A stretch of 64,000 nucleotides of DNA, taken from positions 372,001-436,000 of the forward strand of contig NZ_JACEFJ010000003.1 in the NCBI RefSeq assembly GCF_015354735.1, read 5' to 3'. Positions within the stretch are counted from its first letter, which is position 1, and each line of letters starts with the position of its first letter. Both the position numbers and the translations under genes were made by a program. The notes under the pieces are model-generated. The model had not been told where the DNA came from and did no database searches. It saw only the letters and a list, made by a program, of their open reading frames with translations. Below are positions 17,383 through 25,968 of the stretch, piece by piece. The stretch comes from Pararhodonellum marinum (GTDB lineage: Bacteria; Bacteroidota; Bacteroidia; Cytophagales; Cyclobacteriaceae).

Positions 17383-18082
17383 AGCCATTGCCATCGACGA
17401 TGAACCCATGGCCTTGGAGGTCATCAAAAGCCATGCCTCCAAGGTCCCTTTTATCCACTTAAAAGGCACTTTCACCAATGCCATTCAAGCACTTGATTAT
17501 CTGAGAGAAAACCCTGTACAACTGTTGTTTCTGGACATCAAGATGCCTGACATCTCAGGCATGGAACTGGCCGAGATGATTCCAGCCACCACTATGGTGG
17601 TTTTTACCACTGCTTATTCAGAACATGCTGTCAAAAGCTTTGAACTGGATGCCATCGATTACCTTTTGAAGCCCTTTCCACTCAGCCGATTTTTAAAAGC
17701 ATGTCAGAAAGCCAAGACCTTGTATGACCTGAAGAGCCAAAGCAAATCGGATGGGTATTTTTATGTCAAATCAGGGTATGAACAAGTCAAGGTCACTTGG
17801 ACTGACCTGCTCTTCTGTGAAGCAGCCGGAAATTATGTGACTTTCTACATGAACAACCAAAAAGTCATGGGCCGGATGACCCTCTCTGAAGCTGCCCAAC
17901 AGCTACCTGATCATTTTGTACAGACGCACCGTTCTTTTATTGTCAATGCGGAGAAAATCGATAAAATTGAAAGACATCAACTTCATTTAGGCGGCAAAGC
18001 CGTTCCCGTCAGCAGCAGTTTTTTGGAGGGGTTGCAGGAGGTTTTGGGGAGGTTGTCGGAGATGAGGAGGTTGAGTAATTGA
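17375..18082 (+). CDS. LytTR-family response regulator
   Basis: 235 residues. The receiver domain (1-120) has the acidic pair DD at 8-9, phosphoacceptor Asp54 in LFLDIKMPDISG, the TTAYSE switch region and Lys99 in YLLKPF. The LytTR DNA-binding domain (about 130-225) shows the family's strands (YFYVKSGYEQVKV), LLFCEAAGNYVTFY and FVQTHRSFIVN. It should bind DNA direct repeats upstream of its targets when phosphorylated by the kinase encoded just before it. The two coding regions overlap by 8 bp, which implies coupled synthesis. Confidence 0.92.
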   Translation: MLEAIAIDDEPMALEVIKSHASKVPFIHLKGTFTNAIQALDYLRENPVQLLFLDIKMPDISGMELAEMIPATTMVVFTTAYSEHAVKSFELDAIDYLLKPFPLSRFLKACQKAKTLYDLKSQSKSDGYFYVKSGYEQVKVTWTDLLFCEAAGNYVTFYMNNQKVMGRMTLSEAAQQLPDHFVQTHRSFIVNAEKIDKIERHQLHLGGKAVPVSSSFLEGLQEVLGRLSEMRRLSN

Positions 18083-18194
18083 AGTTTGGATCTTATGAAG
18101 AAAGGATATTTGGGTATTAGTAGTTATTATTAATGAACTTTTGTGTTAATCTAGATCTTTATGTTCTTTAAAAAGTGCTGATTATTAAAATGAT

Positions 18195-18902
18195 TTAAGT
18201 TTCCGATTCCAAATACAGGCAGAATTTCCGGAGGTTTTCAGGGTTCATTTCTTTGTTTTTTTGGGATTTGAGGTAGGTTTTTCCTTTCTCCCATTGGCTT
18301 CCGGCAATCCATTTTAACCCTTTTTTTCCTTTGGGGAGGTCTGTCCATTGATCGCCTTGGAGCCAAAAATAGCGGATAGAAGCTTCATAGACCACCTTTT
18401 TGGGACCCCGGTGATGGGTGTTTTCCAGTAGAGAAGCATCCTTGACCTTCAGATTTTCCGCCAGAAGGATGCCATCGATATTTTCATAGATCACTTCAAA
18501 AAGATGCCATTGCCCTTCTTTGAGGTAAGCTTGAAATTTCCTACAGGGTTGGGCATAGGTTTCCACGAAGGCCAATTTGGATAAGTTTACCTTGTAAATG
18601 GGACCGTTTTCTTTTTGGACAAACAGCTGGTTTTTTTCAGGATAAAAGTTGAAATAAATTGGGTCCATCAAGGTGCCATCTTGATACATCAGCATCCCTT
18701 CAATCAGGCCATCAAACAAAAGCGGATGACCCTCAACCTTGGTGCTGTCACTTTCAAAACGGAATTTGACATGTTTTCCGAGACCGATGTCATACAACAG
18801 TTGGTAACCCTCCTGATTATGGATAACCTGTGCATGCAGCTGAGGGCCTACATTCGATTCGAGCCAAAAAAGCAAAAAGATCAGTTTGAAAACCCTTTTC
18901 AT
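18195..18902 (-). CDS. Secreted protein of unknown function
   Basis: 235 residues with a Sec signal (MKRVFKLIFLLFW core, cleavage near HAQ at 25). The rest is beta-rich with many Tyr, Phe and Lys residues, including YQLLYDIGLGKHVKFRF and FNFYPEKNQLFVQKENG. It has the look of a small periplasmic protein. No domain is recognised. It is convergent with the response regulator and divergent from MsrB, so it is its own transcription unit. The 294 bp between its start and MsrB (18903-19196) show no repeat or ORF. Confidence 0.6.
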   Translation of the reverse strand: MKRVFKLIFLLFWLESNVGPQLHAQVIHNQEGYQLLYDIGLGKHVKFRFESDSTKVEGHPLLFDGLIEGMLMYQDGTLMDPIYFNFYPEKNQLFVQKENGPIYKVNLSKLAFVETYAQPCRKFQAYLKEGQWHLFEVIYENIDGILLAENLKVKDASLLENTHHRGPKKVVYEASIRYFWLQGDQWTDLPKGKKGLKWIAGSQWEKGKTYLKSQKNKEMNPENLRKFCLYLESET

Positions 18903-19196
18903 TAAATCTTAATTTACAGGTTAAAGGTAATGCCAGCCCTTGCCTTGTACAGGTGAAGTGGATCATGCCACTAAAAGCGGAGCGGGTATTTTTACTTAAA
19001 TAAATTTAAAAAAATGAATTCTGATTTCCTTGGCATTTTTCACTGATTATCAAATGATTAAAAATGATTTTCGCAAAAATCAAAGGACCTTTTGGTGCTT
19101 CCGATTGCTCCTATACTTTCGTTAAGATTGGAATTTAATAAGTAAAGGAAATAAACTTTTGTATTTTTCTGATGTTTTATAAAGTAGACAAAATGA

Positions 19197-19598
19197 ATGA
19201 AAATAATGAAAGTAGACAAGACAGCATCTGAATGGAAAGAAATACTAAGCCCTGAAGAATACCGTGTGTTGAGGGAAAAAGGGACTGAAAGAGCCTTTAC
19301 TGGTGAATACTACCTGAACAAGGATACCGGAATCTATGAATGCAGGGCCTGTGGCAATGAGATTTTCCATTCGGAACACAAGTATGACAGTGGATGTGGA
19401 TGGCCGAGCTTTACCCATCCCGTAAGTGACGCTGCCATTGAAGTGAAAATGGACTACTCCCACGGGATGGTTCGTGAAGAGATTCTATGTGCGGCTTGTG
19501 GTAGTCACTTGGGACACCGTTTTCCGGACGGGCCCAAGGATCAGGGAGGCATCCGCTACTGTATCAATTCGATTTCTATGGGCTTTAAGAAAAAATAA
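19197..19598 (+). CDS. msrB: Peptide methionine-R-sulfoxide reductase MsrB
   Basis: 133 residues, cytosolic, full length for a single-domain MsrB. It reduces methionine-R-sulfoxide in proteins. The zinc-site cysteine pairs are C49/C52 (ECRACG) and C98/C101 (CAACG). The catalytic cysteine is C122 in RYCINS, and C67 in SGCGWPSF lies at a site often occupied by the resolving cysteine. GHRFPDGP and the final strand are also typical. There is no fused MsrA domain and no msrA nearby. A start four codons downstream (MKVDK) is possible. Confidence 0.95.
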   Translation: MKIMKVDKTASEWKEILSPEEYRVLREKGTERAFTGEYYLNKDTGIYECRACGNEIFHSEHKYDSGCGWPSFTHPVSDAAIEVKMDYSHGMVREEILCAACGSHLGHRFPDGPKDQGGIRYCINSISMGFKKK

Positions 19599-19833
19599 TG
19601 GGTTTCTATTTTAAATTGAAGTTTGCTATGCCTTACAATCCCTAATTTCAATAACAGATTCGTCCACTTATTGGAAGACTTCTACGGTTTGGTGTTTTGA
19701 AAATCAATGCTTTGCACTTTTAATTTGCAGAATTTTGTATAAATTTGATTAAATGGACTTTGGGATAACCAAACGATTTAAACGTAAAATCATTATTGGA
19801 AGTGTTTGCATCATTGGATTTGAATAGAACACT

Positions 19834-19863
19834 TTACTCTCCCCCGTTTCTTGCCTATTTTTG
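19834..19863 (+). promoter_or_regulatory. Candidate Bacteroidota-type promoter
   Basis: The -7 box TATTTTTG (19856-19863) matches TAnnTTTG exactly. A weak -33-like TTTA (19834-19837) lies 18 bp upstream. The transcript would begin near 19870, just before the ATG at 19882. Confidence 0.4.
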
Positions 19864-19881
19864 ATTAATAAACCTTGGCTT

Positions 19882-21228
19882 ATGAAAGGAAGATTGGATT
19901 GCTTCATTTTGATTTTTTTGTTCACACTTACAGGTTTGTCCGCACAGACAGCGATTCATGTGGATTTTGAAAACAAGACCAGCAGTAAAATGCCCACCCT
20001 TCAACCCGGTGATGCTTATAGAATCATGGTCAGTAATATCAACATGAACCTTTACAAGGTGGCGGTGATATCCGACGACAAGCCAAATCCTTACCCGAAT
20101 ACTGAATTGGTCCCTTACCCGTTCGACAATCCCCCGGAATGGTTTTCTTTGTCTTTTGAGAAAATGTCAGAATTTGTTTTTTGGGAAGAGTTTTCAGTTC
20201 CCCAAGTGAGCAACAATGTTAAAATCGTTGGGGCCAAAATGAAGGATCAGAAGCCGGATATGATGGAATTGTTGACCCGACACAATCAATTGGTTGATAA
20301 GCTCAATAATTTGGTCTTGATGATGCGACAAAAGCAAATCAGTGCTTTCGAAGAAGGGCCTTCTCCCAACAGCTACTTCAATTATGATCAGGCCAAAAGA
20401 GATTTGGATCAAGTTCAGAATGACTTGAGGAGATTTGGCCAAAACGTCAACGAAAAAAAAGAGAGTTATCTGGCTTTTACCGCGCAATACAGGGAAGAAG
20501 TGACCCGCTGGAGGGAATTTAATCAAGCGGACAGGTCCCTGAGGAGCGCCTTAGATAGTTTGTCGGCTTCCAAAGAAAGAATGTCAGCGGCGTTAAATCC
20601 GGAAACCACTTTGCAGATGCTTAATGCATTGATGTTTATCAAAGAAAAAAAAGGCAATTACATTTCTTTGCCGCTTTATTTTGATCCCAATAACAAACCG
20701 CCCGTGTTGAAAATAGAGCCCAGAAGGTCGGGTTTCAACTTGGCTACCTATGAAATGCCCATTGTCATACAGGAACCCCTATCCCGGCAATATTGGTCTG
20801 TGGGGCCGGCTTTTTATGGCAGTACCCTTAGCAATGAGTCTTACCGGGTAGTTCCTCCTTTATCGGATGGAGATGCCTCCTATTCCATAGAACAAAGAGA
20901 AACCCCGGGTATAGAAATCGGCATGGCGGCTTTGGTTCGTTACGGAATGCTATCCCAGGACATCGATAAATTGGGATACCATGCGGTTTTAGGCCCTGGG
21001 ATTTCGTTTACAGAAAAGGTTAGATGGCGCACGCTTTATGGTATAGGCGCCTCTTATGGAACCAAATACAAGGCAACTTTCGACATAGGTGGCATTACGG
21101 GGCCGGTAGATCGATTGGATACGGTTTTCGACCCTGAACTGACTTATTTGGAAAATCCCGGGAATGTGAATGGAAGTGCTTTGCGGACTGGGTTTTTCTG
21201 GTCCATTGGTTTTGCCTTTACTTTTTAA
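19882..21228 (+). CDS. Outer-membrane-associated protein with central coiled coil
   Basis: 448 residues. A Sec signal peptide ends at LSAQ (near 21). The mature N-terminal domain carries a DAYRIMVSNINMNLYKV strand. A long helical region with coiled-coil character spans about 125-250. The C-terminal 160 residues alternate short beta strands (SVGPAFYGSTL, HAVLGPGISFTEKV, TLYGIGASYGTKY) and end in a phenylalanine strand (GFAFTF), as in an outer-membrane beta-barrel. No named family was recognised. It ends 8 bp from the convergent DUF6503-like gene. I chose the ATG at 19882 over a TTG at 19861 because of the signal peptide. Confidence 0.65.
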   Translation: MKGRLDCFILIFLFTLTGLSAQTAIHVDFENKTSSKMPTLQPGDAYRIMVSNINMNLYKVAVISDDKPNPYPNTELVPYPFDNPPEWFSLSFEKMSEFVFWEEFSVPQVSNNVKIVGAKMKDQKPDMMELLTRHNQLVDKLNNLVLMMRQKQISAFEEGPSPNSYFNYDQAKRDLDQVQNDLRRFGQNVNEKKESYLAFTAQYREEVTRWREFNQADRSLRSALDSLSASKERMSAALNPETTLQMLNALMFIKEKKGNYISLPLYFDPNNKPPVLKIEPRRSGFNLATYEMPIVIQEPLSRQYWSVGPAFYGSTLSNESYRVVPPLSDGDASYSIEQRETPGIEIGMAALVRYGMLSQDIDKLGYHAVLGPGISFTEKVRWRTLYGIGASYGTKYKATFDIGGITGPVDRLDTVFDPELTYLENPGNVNGSALRTGFFWSIGFAFTF

Positions 21229-21235
21229 GGAAGTT

Positions 21236-21988
21236 TCAATCTTCAAAATGCACTTGGATGTTTTCTAATCTGATCTCTGAAAGCATTTCCAATGCTCCTT
21301 CTTCATAGAGCGCCTGCATTTCATCCAATTTTGTTTTTGGATCTGTTGGCATATAGTTTTCATAATCCAGAAAAAGGATGCCATCCACCCAATGTTCTTT
21401 TACCGCTTTTCTAAATCTTACACCTCCCCCATCGGTGATATAAGAATAAGCCATGAATTTGATCTGAAAGCTTTCTTGGTCAATCCAATATAGAAATTCG
21501 TCCTCAAAGTCCTCTCCACCCCCTTCTTCTAAAAAAGTCACATGAATCAGATGGTAGGTATTTCCATTTAAATTGCTGTCAGGAAGCTGGGTTTTACGGA
21601 CAGCCTTGTCATTGAGACCATAAGGCACATAGGCAAAATAGGCCACCGAATTCACTGAGTTGGAAAAGGCCTTTTCTCTTTCAGCGGTGACATTCACCAC
21701 TTCTCCATTGATCTGTCTGGTAAAACCCCTGTTGTTCAACACATCTTTGACTTGTCCCAAGGAGTCGGCATAAAATTCCCGGCTATACTCGAATTGATTT
21801 GCATTTTTATGCATGGTATAGTGGATCTTTCTGAAATCAAAGCTGACATGTGCTTTTTCATAAAGCGTCCCTCCATGTGCTTCAATGGATCGGTCAATGA
21901 TGTTATCGGCAGAAGTTCTTGACCTACAGGCGGAAAAAAAACAAGAACTTAGAAAGATGAATAATAAAGTAAGCTTAATGTTATTCAT
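21236..21988 (-). CDS. DUF6503-like (LolA-fold-like) lipoprotein
   Basis: 250 residues. The lipobox CFFSAC places the lipidated Cys near residue 21 of the form starting at MNNIK (21988); a longer form could start at 22024. The mature part begins with a DNIIDRSIEAHGGTLYEKA helix, then strands such as VSFDFRKIHY, then DEFLYWIDQESFQIKF, matching the DUF6503 pattern. Such proteins resemble LolA/LolB-like lipid-binding beta-sheets, but no function is proven. The gene at 22625 is a distant paralog of the same layout, so the two may have arisen by duplication. Confidence 0.7.
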   Translation of the reverse strand: MNNIKLTLLFIFLSSCFFSACRSRTSADNIIDRSIEAHGGTLYEKAHVSFDFRKIHYTMHKNANQFEYSREFYADSLGQVKDVLNNRGFTRQINGEVVNVTAEREKAFSNSVNSVAYFAYVPYGLNDKAVRKTQLPDSNLNGNTYHLIHVTFLEEGGGEDFEDEFLYWIDQESFQIKFMAYSYITDGGGVRFRKAVKEHWVDGILFLDYENYMPTDPKTKLDEMQALYEEGALEMLSEIRLENIQVHFED

Positions 21989-22145
21989 TATTTTGGTTTT
22001 AAGATTGACTGATTTAAAATACACTAATCAAAATACCGAATCGGGCTAGCAGGTAATAGGTTTATAGGTTTTTATATTATAAAGGCTTCAATATCAAATA
22101 AATAGATGATAATTTTGACCATTTAAATGAAGTAAAATTGTGGAT

Positions 22146-22628
22146 TCAAAGAGTCATTTCCAAAATAACCTGATCCCGGCATTGCTGTCCATTTTCATAT
22201 AAAGGTTGGGGATAATGATTCAGGAAATAATCTTTGACCCGATTCAACTCACTGAAGCCCAATTTTTTATACAGCCTTAATTGATTCAAACTGGTATCTG
22301 CGGTGGCGATTCGGGCCATGCGAAATCCTTTCTTTTTTATCGTTTCTTTGGCGTGTCGCAGTAAGGCCGTCCCTATTCCCATCCCTTGCCATTTGGGATC
22401 CACCGCTACATTTTTGATTTCTATGGCCCGGGCATTGATAGCCATGATTACATAGACACCTACCAAGTTGCCCTCTATTGTTGCAAGAAATAGCTGTGAT
22501 TGGTTTAAGTAGATTTCTATTTGTCTTTGAGAAGGGTCTGCCAGCAACAATAAATCAATGGGCACTTCTTCCCCCTCTTTCCATTGGTGGATGTTCAATC
22601 TATGGTTTGTTGTATTGAACTGATTCAT
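22146..22628 (-). CDS. GNAT-family N-acetyltransferase
   Basis: 160 residues covering one GNAT domain. The acetyl-CoA pyrophosphate loop reads QGMGIGTALL at 81-90 (pattern Q/RxxGxG/A), preceded by the strand IEIKNVAVDPKW and followed by a helix and ARIATADTSLNQLRLYKKLGF. The substrate amine is unknown. The gene's ATG overlaps the stop of the lipoprotein gene at 22625 by 4 bp, so it belongs to the 25648-22146 minus-strand run. Confidence 0.88.
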   Translation of the reverse strand: MNQFNTTNHRLNIHQWKEGEEVPIDLLLLADPSQRQIEIYLNQSQLFLATIEGNLVGVYVIMAINARAIEIKNVAVDPKWQGMGIGTALLRHAKETIKKKGFRMARIATADTSLNQLRLYKKLGFSELNRVKDYFLNHYPQPLYENGQQCRDQVILEMTL

Positions 22629-23413
22629 TTGAGAAGATAATTAGCATACCTGTATTTTGCCCTTAAATCATGTCTGTTACCTAAGGAATCCACCTTATAA
22701 CTCTCCGTTTCAGAAGGAAATAAAACTTTTTTCCTTTCATCCCATCCTAGGTAGTGGACCTGATTGTAGTGGTCTCCTGTCTTGACCCTGTACGCAACCA
22801 ACCTATGCGTATTGGGATCAAAAAAATGCAACCGGATATCAGAGGAAGTATCGGATGAAGTCAAATAGCTTGCCTGAACACACTCAGCCATCTCCCCATC
22901 GGGCATTTGAACCAATCCCCGATAACTTAACACTATTTCTGGATCTTTCAGTTTAAATGGCAAAGCAAGGGCATAAAAAGCAGCATCCAGATCCTTTTGC
23001 TTGGCCTGTAAAAAGGATGGATTCTTGATCTCATTTCCACCCAACCTATACCGAACTTCATTTCCATCATAAAATAGCCTATGGGCCAAACTGTCAACGT
23101 TCCATTTAATTTCACCTTGAAAAATTGGATTCAATCTGTATTCGTGAAATTCCAATCTTCTGCTTTCTTCATTCCCTGTCTCATCAAACAGTATGGTTTC
23201 TTTTTCAAAGCTTAGGGTTTGTATGCTTTCCCAAGCTGCCCAACTCCCGTGAACTTCGATGGATTCATTGACAATCCGATGGGCTTCCTCGTCCCTTTTA
23301 TCACCGCAAGCCAAAAAAAACCAACCTAATATCAAGAAAAAGAGGTAGCTCCTTCTTGATGAAAAAAGATTTAAAAAACTTGAAATAAGTTCAAATAACA
23401 TATTGTAAATCAA
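22625..23413 (-). CDS. DUF6503-like lipoprotein, paralog of the gene at 21236
   Basis: 262 residues. The hydrophobic N-terminus ends in the lipobox WFFLAC. The mature region starts RIVNESIEVHGSWAAWESI, parallel to the IIDRSIEAHGG block of the 21236 gene, and then has strands such as LSFEKETILF, LRLEFHEYRL and HYLGWDERKKVLFPS. A second start at 23401 is possible. The 4-bp gap to the upstream GT-C gene and the 4-bp overlap with the GNAT gene place it within one transcription unit. Confidence 0.65.
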   Translation of the reverse strand: MIYNMLFELISSFLNLFSSRRSYLFFLILGWFFLACGDKRDEEAHRIVNESIEVHGSWAAWESIQTLSFEKETILFDETGNEESRRLEFHEYRLNPIFQGEIKWNVDSLAHRLFYDGNEVRYRLGGNEIKNPSFLQAKQKDLDAAFYALALPFKLKDPEIVLSYRGLVQMPDGEMAECVQASYLTSSDTSSDIRLHFFDPNTHRLVAYRVKTGDHYNQVHYLGWDERKKVLFPSETESYKVDSLGNRHDLRAKYRYANYLLK

Positions 23414-23417
23414 TTAT

Positions 23418-24758
23418 TTATTCATTTAAATTTGTTTTGATAGAAAGCTTTGGTTTCGGACGATAGTCCCAAAGCAAGGCCAAAGTTAATCCAAGATATT
23501 CCAAAAACAACCAAAGAGGATTTTCCTGAAAATTTTCATTGGAATAAGCTTGATAGGAAAAGAAAACCAAATAAGACCAAGCCAAAAAGGCAATTCTATG
23601 GGTCAAAATGGAAATCGCAATGGGTGGAATAAGGTACCATGGATGTATGACGGGATTCAGCAAGAAGTAAATCAGATAAATGATCAGCCAAACCTCCAAT
23701 AATCTTTTGACATCACTTTTTACCACCATTTGTACAGAAACCCATAAAATGCCCAAAAGACTGAGAAGAGACAGGATTGGACTTAAGGTACCTATCAGAT
23801 TGTAGCCTTTGACCCAAAATCCTATCTGCCGGAATATATAATAAATCGATGCATTGAATTCAAATTTCCCCTGGTAGAGCCGGATGCTCTGCCAAACATT
23901 TTCATAGCTCCCTTGTATCAACAATGGACCAAAACATATCCCAATCACAATAGTGGCAACTGCTACAAAGCCCAGCCAATATTTTCCCCTTAAGAAAGAC
24001 AGGACAGCAGGAAAAAGCATCAATGGGTTTAACTTTACGGCTACCGATAATCCCATCCAAATGCCTGTTAGCGAAGCATTAGATTTGGCTAAGGCAAAGA
24101 TTCCACCCAGAAGGAAAGTCAGCATAAGGCCTTCAAAATGAAGGTTCCCGGTGATTTCCATAATCACCAAAGGGTTGAAGGCATAAAGATACAAGCGATT
24201 GGTTGATAGCTTTAAATACCTGAACAATTGAAGCAACAACCAAAAAGCCATCCCTTCACAAAGTATGATTAGTAAGCGAAGCGTGATGACTGCTTTGATC
24301 AATTCCCCATCAGCTATCCATGCAGACAGCATGAACAACAATTGATTGCTGGGTGGATATACGCTGTAGTATTGGGGAGAGTTAAGTTGACCGAACCATT
24401 CCTGAAGATGGGTCTGATCTTGATCCTCACGGTTTATGATTTGTTCTGGGGTATTCAAATAGGGATTTTCCCTATTCAAAAGCATTTCTCCATCCCAAAA
24501 AAACCGCACATAATCATCTGACCAATTGGGAGTTAATGGTAGTAAAGTCAAGCGTATTAAAAGACCGAAAACAAAAATTGACCTGTATTCAATTTGTCCT
24601 TTTTTTATTAGATTCCAACCAATAAGGTAGAGCAAAAAGAGTGCGGAATACAAGGTTAAGGCTAAACTGAATTCAGTTCTATCCACCCCATAAGCCAGCC
24701 AAGCCAATAACAACACGAAAAAAACCAATAATCCAATCAGAATCGGTTTGTTCTTCAT
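23418..24758 (-). CDS. GT-C-type membrane glycosyltransferase candidate
   Basis: 446 residues with about 11 hydrophobic helices. The first periplasmic loop reads WSDDYVRFFWDGEMLLNR; the acidic DD motif at this place is typical of GT-C mannosyl- and arabinosyl-type transferases using lipid-linked sugar donors. A second clue is the NPLVIMEITGNLHFEG loop, like GT87/DUF2029 members. The donor and acceptor are unknown. I chose the ATG at 24758, which overlaps the upstream stop as ATGA; a longer form from 24785 would only add nine residues. Part of the four-gene run 25648-22146. Confidence 0.75.
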   Translation of the reverse strand: MKNKPILIGLLVFFVLLLAWLAYGVDRTEFSLALTLYSALFLLYLIGWNLIKKGQIEYRSIFVFGLLIRLTLLPLTPNWSDDYVRFFWDGEMLLNRENPYLNTPEQIINREDQDQTHLQEWFGQLNSPQYYSVYPPSNQLLFMLSAWIADGELIKAVITLRLLIILCEGMAFWLLLQLFRYLKLSTNRLYLYAFNPLVIMEITGNLHFEGLMLTFLLGGIFALAKSNASLTGIWMGLSVAVKLNPLMLFPAVLSFLRGKYWLGFVAVATIVIGICFGPLLIQGSYENVWQSIRLYQGKFEFNASIYYIFRQIGFWVKGYNLIGTLSPILSLLSLLGILWVSVQMVVKSDVKRLLEVWLIIYLIYFLLNPVIHPWYLIPPIAISILTHRIAFLAWSYLVFFSYQAYSNENFQENPLWLFLEYLGLTLALLWDYRPKPKLSIKTNLNE

Positions 24759-25648
24759 TTTCCGATGTTCAAAGAATCTCGCCAAACCTGATCTTCATTT
24801 CCGGTTCTGGTCCAATAATCCAGTTTAAGGCTTCCTTTCCTAGTTGCTTTGGTGATTTCTTCGCTGCCGTCAGTTTTGATGGAAATTTCCTCCCAAGACA
24901 TGATTTCATAGGGAAAAATGGATTGAAAACGAATCTTAAGGATTCTTTTGCCGTTGGTGTAGGCCACTTTGAGTTCTCTCAAGCTTTCATCTTCTGTGTC
25001 TTCCAAGCTGATTTCCGCCTCAGATACTTCCCATTCCTCTTTGGTAAACCTTTGCTGTATCAAGGAAGGAATAAGCTCTACCTTTCCTAAAGGTACCTGT
25101 TGGGGTCCTAATCGTATCAAATTCCATAATTCGTCCTCCGCCAGTCCCTTTACACTGAAGTTGTCATCCCCCTCCTGCTCGAAATAAGAGAAAAGTTTAC
25201 CCTGATATCCTTTTCCTTTAAGATTAAGCTGGGTGAAGGATTGTCCGCACCATTCCTGAGAAGACAAAGTCAGTTTAACCGCCCTTTGGTGTTCCCGGAC
25301 GGGTGTGAACACGGACAGCATCATGTGATAAGGATAAATTCCAGTTACAAATTCCCGTGTTTGGTTCATCTTAAGCACTGTTTGACCGTCCTTGCTGCCT
25401 TGTTTGAGCTCATCCAATTTCACTTGCTTTTTTTTTGAAAAATCCTCCGTAACAAATATCAGGACGGCTTCTCCTACCCTAGCTTCCCCATAACGGTATT
25501 GAATCAGGTCATAACTGTTGAGTTCAGCCTGCCCCTGAAACCAGTAGCCGCCCCATGTTTCCAGATCGATTTGACTTCTATTTCCTGGTCCGCAAGCAGA
25601 CAAAGCAAAGCTGATCAAGAACAAGGCACTCCAAATTCGGTTGGTCAT
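24755..25648 (-). CDS. Conserved lipoprotein of unknown function
   Basis: 297 residues. Lipobox FALSAC gives Cys19 as the lipidation site. The start of the mature part (YWFQGQAELNSYDLIQYRYG followed by RVGEAVLIFVTEDFS) matches a Bacteroidota family sometimes mislabelled septum formation inhibitor Maf in databases; no Maf domain is visible here, and the label should not be used. The remainder is beta-rich with one Cys and Trp (SQEWCGQSF). First gene of the minus-strand run leading into the GT-C protein; the ATGA overlap indicates translational coupling. Confidence 0.7.
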   Translation of the reverse strand: MTNRIWSALFLISFALSACGPGNRSQIDLETWGGYWFQGQAELNSYDLIQYRYGEARVGEAVLIFVTEDFSKKKQVKLDELKQGSKDGQTVLKMNQTREFVTGIYPYHMMLSVFTPVREHQRAVKLTLSSQEWCGQSFTQLNLKGKGYQGKLFSYFEQEGDDNFSVKGLAEDELWNLIRLGPQQVPLGKVELIPSLIQQRFTKEEWEVSEAEISLEDTEDESLRELKVAYTNGKRILKIRFQSIFPYEIMSWEEISIKTDGSEEITKATRKGSLKLDYWTRTGNEDQVWRDSLNIGK

Positions 25649-25968
25649 AATTTCTTTTTGGATTTGGTGGAATATACCATTAAATCAACAATCAGTAAAC
25701 AAGTGGTGCCTTAAAAAAGGTTTCTATCGGTAAAATTGTCTATGTTTTGACTGAATTCAATTGAAATAAAGTACAATTTCACTCCTTCAAAATGGACCAA
25801 AATATGATCTGATGATTTGGTCAGGCTTCAAGTCTGAGTCCATATGACACCCCAAAAGGCCAAATTCAAGTAAAGTAGAGGTATTCTGGTTAGTTTTTCA
25901 AAGATAAATAGCGGAATTCCTTTTGTTAATCAAGAATCAGCCTATTTTTATGGGTTGAAAAATGTAAG
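25649..25968 (+). promoter_or_regulatory. Divergent promoter region with a candidate promoter at 25921-25950
   Basis: 320 bp between the minus-strand lipoprotein run and the MFS gene. A -33-like TTTTG (25921-25925) and a -7-like TATTTTTA (25943-25950) are spaced by 17 bp and lie 18 bp before the MFS start. The remainder shows no ORF, repeat or RNA structure that I recognise. Confidence 0.4.

Noticed and set aside
24755-25648. Septum formation inhibitor Maf annotation for this lipoprotein
   Set aside because: The protein has a lipobox and a beta-rich body; none of the Maf nucleotide pyrophosphatase motifs are visible.
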